DNA of 7,167 nucleotides from positions 1-7,167 of the forward strand of contig PXDL01000290.1 of NCBI GenBank assembly GCA_003566395.1, written 5' to 3'. Origin of the DNA: Balneolia bacterium (lineage in GTDB: Bacteria; Bacteroidota; Rhodothermia; Balneolales; Cyclonatronaceae). The position numbers and the translations under genes are program-made. The notes beneath the pieces were generated by a model. The model saw only the letters and a program-made list of their open reading frames with translations, did not search any database and had not been told where the DNA came from. Position 1 is the stretch's first letter; every line of letters begins with the position of its first letter. Positions 5,947 through 7,167 of this stretch are shown one piece after another.

Positions 5947-5979
5947 ACAAGAAACTGGTGAATAACCCGGTTTAATGCA

Positions 5980-6987
5980 CTACTGAACTTCTAATAAAGC
6001 TTGATCCCCAAACATCTCCCCATGCTCCGGATGACACGTCATCAACAGCACCTGATGTTTCCCGGCAAACGCTTCGATCGCTTTTGAGGCAAGGGCTCTG
6101 CGCTCCGGATCCATATCCACCATGGGATCATCTAAAATGATGAAACCGGACTGATCCTGAAGAAAGTGTTCGGCCAGCGCAAAGCGCCATGCCAGGGCGA
6201 CGATATCCTTGGTGCCGTGCGATAACAAAGAGTACGTAAGCGGACGCCCGTCGTCGGTGCTAAACGTGGAGGGTAAATCGCCATCCATTTCAATTTCCCC
6301 AAACCGGCTTCCGGCCATTACCTGAAGCCAGCTCATAAAACTCTTTTCGAGTCCGCTGTAGGTGTTTGCATCCAGCGAGTCAAGCAGAGATTGGGTCCGC
6401 CCGCGAACACGGTCGAGCGTATCTGCCTCTTTACGAATGCGCACAAACTTAGATTCAGCCTCTTCCAGCATCTTTTTCAACTCTTCTGAGGATACGTCCG
6501 GCGCATCCTTTTCGAGATTAGCCTTTTCAATTTTTTTGGTGCTTACATCCTGCGACAGGTCCCGTTTTTCACGATCCAGCGACTCCACCTCCTGGATAAA
6601 TGCTTCGGCTGAACCGTATCCCCCGGGCAAATCCGGCAGCTTTTCAATGTCAGCCGTCAGATCTTTGATACGTTTGGACATCTCCCCCAGTTCCATAAAC
6701 ACATCATCAGCGGTATCAAACTCTTTTCGCCATTCCGCCAGCTGCTTTTGGGCCGATTCGGCATCTTTCGTCAGGCTACGGAGATCGGTTTGGGCATCAA
6801 CCAGATCATTATTGATTACATCCACAGCCCGCACAGCATCCAGATTCCCGAGCTCTTTCAGCTCTGATTTTAAGGTTGCGATATCCTTGCTACCACGCTC
6901 AGATTCGTACAGACTTTTTACGTTGCTGAGTTCCTGCTGCTTTTGCCTGTATTTTTCTATTTTTTTCCTATGTATCAGCCACCTTGC
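5980..6987 (-). pseudogene. Rad50/SbcC/YhaN-like coiled-coil ATPase, 5' end missing (no Walker A)
   Basis: The frame is open from a TAA at 6988-6990 to the TAG at 5980-5982 and contains no ATG near its beginning; the first usable start is a GTG at 6834, giving 284 residues. Counting from that GTG, about 1-165 is charged, heptad-like coiled coil. The C-terminal ATPase lobe follows: ABC signature LSHGTKD (204-210), Walker B FIILDDP (231-237), D-loop VDMDPERR (239-246) and switch His in TCHPEH (H268). These are characteristic of SMC/Rad50-type ATPases acting on DNA, closest in feel to YhaN. The N-terminal lobe with Walker A, hundreds of residues in intact relatives, is absent; coding-like coiled coil continues upstream of the GTG to about 6960 and then ends, 60-90 bp from the 3' end of tRNA-Leu. 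Without Walker A it cannot bind ATP alone, so I call it a truncated gene. A GTG-started fragment could still be translated. Confidence 0.8.
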
Positions 6988-7034
6988 TTAGCTACATGAG
7001 GCTCTTTTCGCGTATCTATGATTTTGTTTTTTAT

Positions 7035-7048
7035 AGGTTTAAAAACCT
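7035..7048. repeat. Near-palindrome AGGTTT-AA-AAACCT between tRNA-Leu and the ATPase remnant
   Basis: Perfect 6-bp arms with a 2-bp centre, 3 bp from the tRNA 3' end. The centre is too small for a good hairpin, and the minus-strand flank is A-rich rather than T-rich, so it is not a convincing tRNA terminator. Its role is unknown. Confidence 0.3.
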
Positions 7049-7051
7049 TCG

Positions 7052-7133
7052 TACCGGTGGTCGGACTCGAACCGACACTTCTTGCGAAACACGATTTTGA
7101 GTCGTGCGCGTCTACCAATTCCGCCACACCGGC
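7052..7133 (-). tRNA. tRNA-Leu (anticodon CAA)
   Basis: An 82-nt cloverleaf read on the minus strand. Acceptor stem GCCGGTG pairs with CACCGGT (the first pair is G-U), with discriminator A at 7052. The D arm is GCG...CGC with the GG of the loop in AATTGGTAGA. The anticodon stem is CACGA/TCGTG with loop CTCAAAA, giving CAA, which reads UUG. The variable region is a long type II arm, TTC-GCAA-GAA, diagnostic of Leu/Ser/Tyr tRNAs. The T arm is GTCGG-TTCGAGT-CCGAC. The CCA end is not encoded (CGA follows the discriminator), so it must be added after transcription. Its 3' end faces the truncated ATPase gene, the usual side for integration of mobile elements. Confidence 0.97.
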
Positions 7134-7147
7134 AAAGAATGGAAACC

Positions 7148-7155
7148 CAAATATA
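7148..7155 (-). promoter_or_regulatory. TAnnTTTG-type -7 promoter element of tRNA-Leu
   Basis: TATATTTG on the minus strand matches the Bacteroidota -7 consensus TAnnTTTG and lies 14 bp upstream of the mature tRNA 5' end, about where a tRNA promoter belongs. The partner TTG element near -33 would fall beyond the window edge, so it cannot be checked. Confidence 0.5.
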
Positions 7156-7167
7156 CGGGTTATCGAC

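Noticed and set aside
6362..6991. Plus-strand frame of 209 codons, serine/arginine rich
   Set aside because: Antisense of the coiled-coil ATPase; its Ser-rich composition is the usual by-product of reading acidic heptads backwards.
6975..7051. Possible missing Walker A sequence in another frame upstream of the ATPase remnant
   Set aside because: Reading the other minus-strand frames between the remnant and the tRNA gives stops and no GxxxxGK[ST] motif, so this is loss of DNA rather than a simple frameshift.
7052..7073. Search for a duplicated tRNA-Leu 3' end as an attachment-site pair
   Set aside because: I looked for a second copy of the tRNA 3' segment elsewhere in the window and found none, so an integrated element with both ends here is not supported.

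Overview
The window (about 45% G+C by eye) most likely comes from the chromosome of a Bacteroidota/Balneolota-type bacterium. Several things point there: start codons mostly lack Shine-Dalgarno sequences, there is a TAnnTTTG-type promoter element (TATATTTG) just upstream of the tRNA gene, the Crp/Fnr protein is of the short divergent kind common in that group, and a small secreted beta-rich protein follows it. The phylum is an inference from style; no marker gene proves it.

Layout. (1) 1-1408, minus strand: an NAD-dependent aldehyde dehydrogenase of the AldB/ExaC/AcoD group, cut by the window edge so that only its last few dozen residues are missing. (2) 1409-1542: divergent promoter region with three TGATANT motifs. 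(3) 1543-2457, plus: an AraC-family regulator, probably the regulator of the dehydrogenase. (4) 2458-2757: convergent intergenic region holding two copies of a 91-nt imperfect direct repeat, each starting with a hairpin, plus an intrinsic terminator between them. (5) 2758-4062, minus: a complete type II NADH:quinone oxidoreductase. (6) 4063-4455: divergent region with several inverted or tandem repeats and a doubtful 79-codon ORF. (7) 4456-5034, plus: a Crp/Fnr-family regulator. (8) 5108-5686, plus: a secreted, probably outer-membrane beta-barrel protein, preceded by two clean inverted repeats. (9) 5707-5946 and 5980-6987, minus: two gene remnants, a nucleotidyltransferase-like protein lacking its C-terminal part and a Rad50/YhaN-like ATPase lacking its Walker A lobe. 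(10) 7052-7133, minus: tRNA-Leu(CAA), whose 3' end faces the remnants.

How the parts fit. The first half looks like ordinary metabolism: aldehyde oxidation yields NADH, with a dedicated regulator, and NDH-2 can re-oxidise NADH at the membrane. No direct link between the two is shown. The Crp/Fnr gene and the secreted-protein gene form a probable regulator-target pair. The right end looks like eroded accessory DNA beside a tRNA gene. I see no intact new defence or mobile system; the most interesting unexplained structures are the paired 91-nt repeats, the palindromes around the Crp/Fnr gene, and the truncated genes next to tRNA-Leu.
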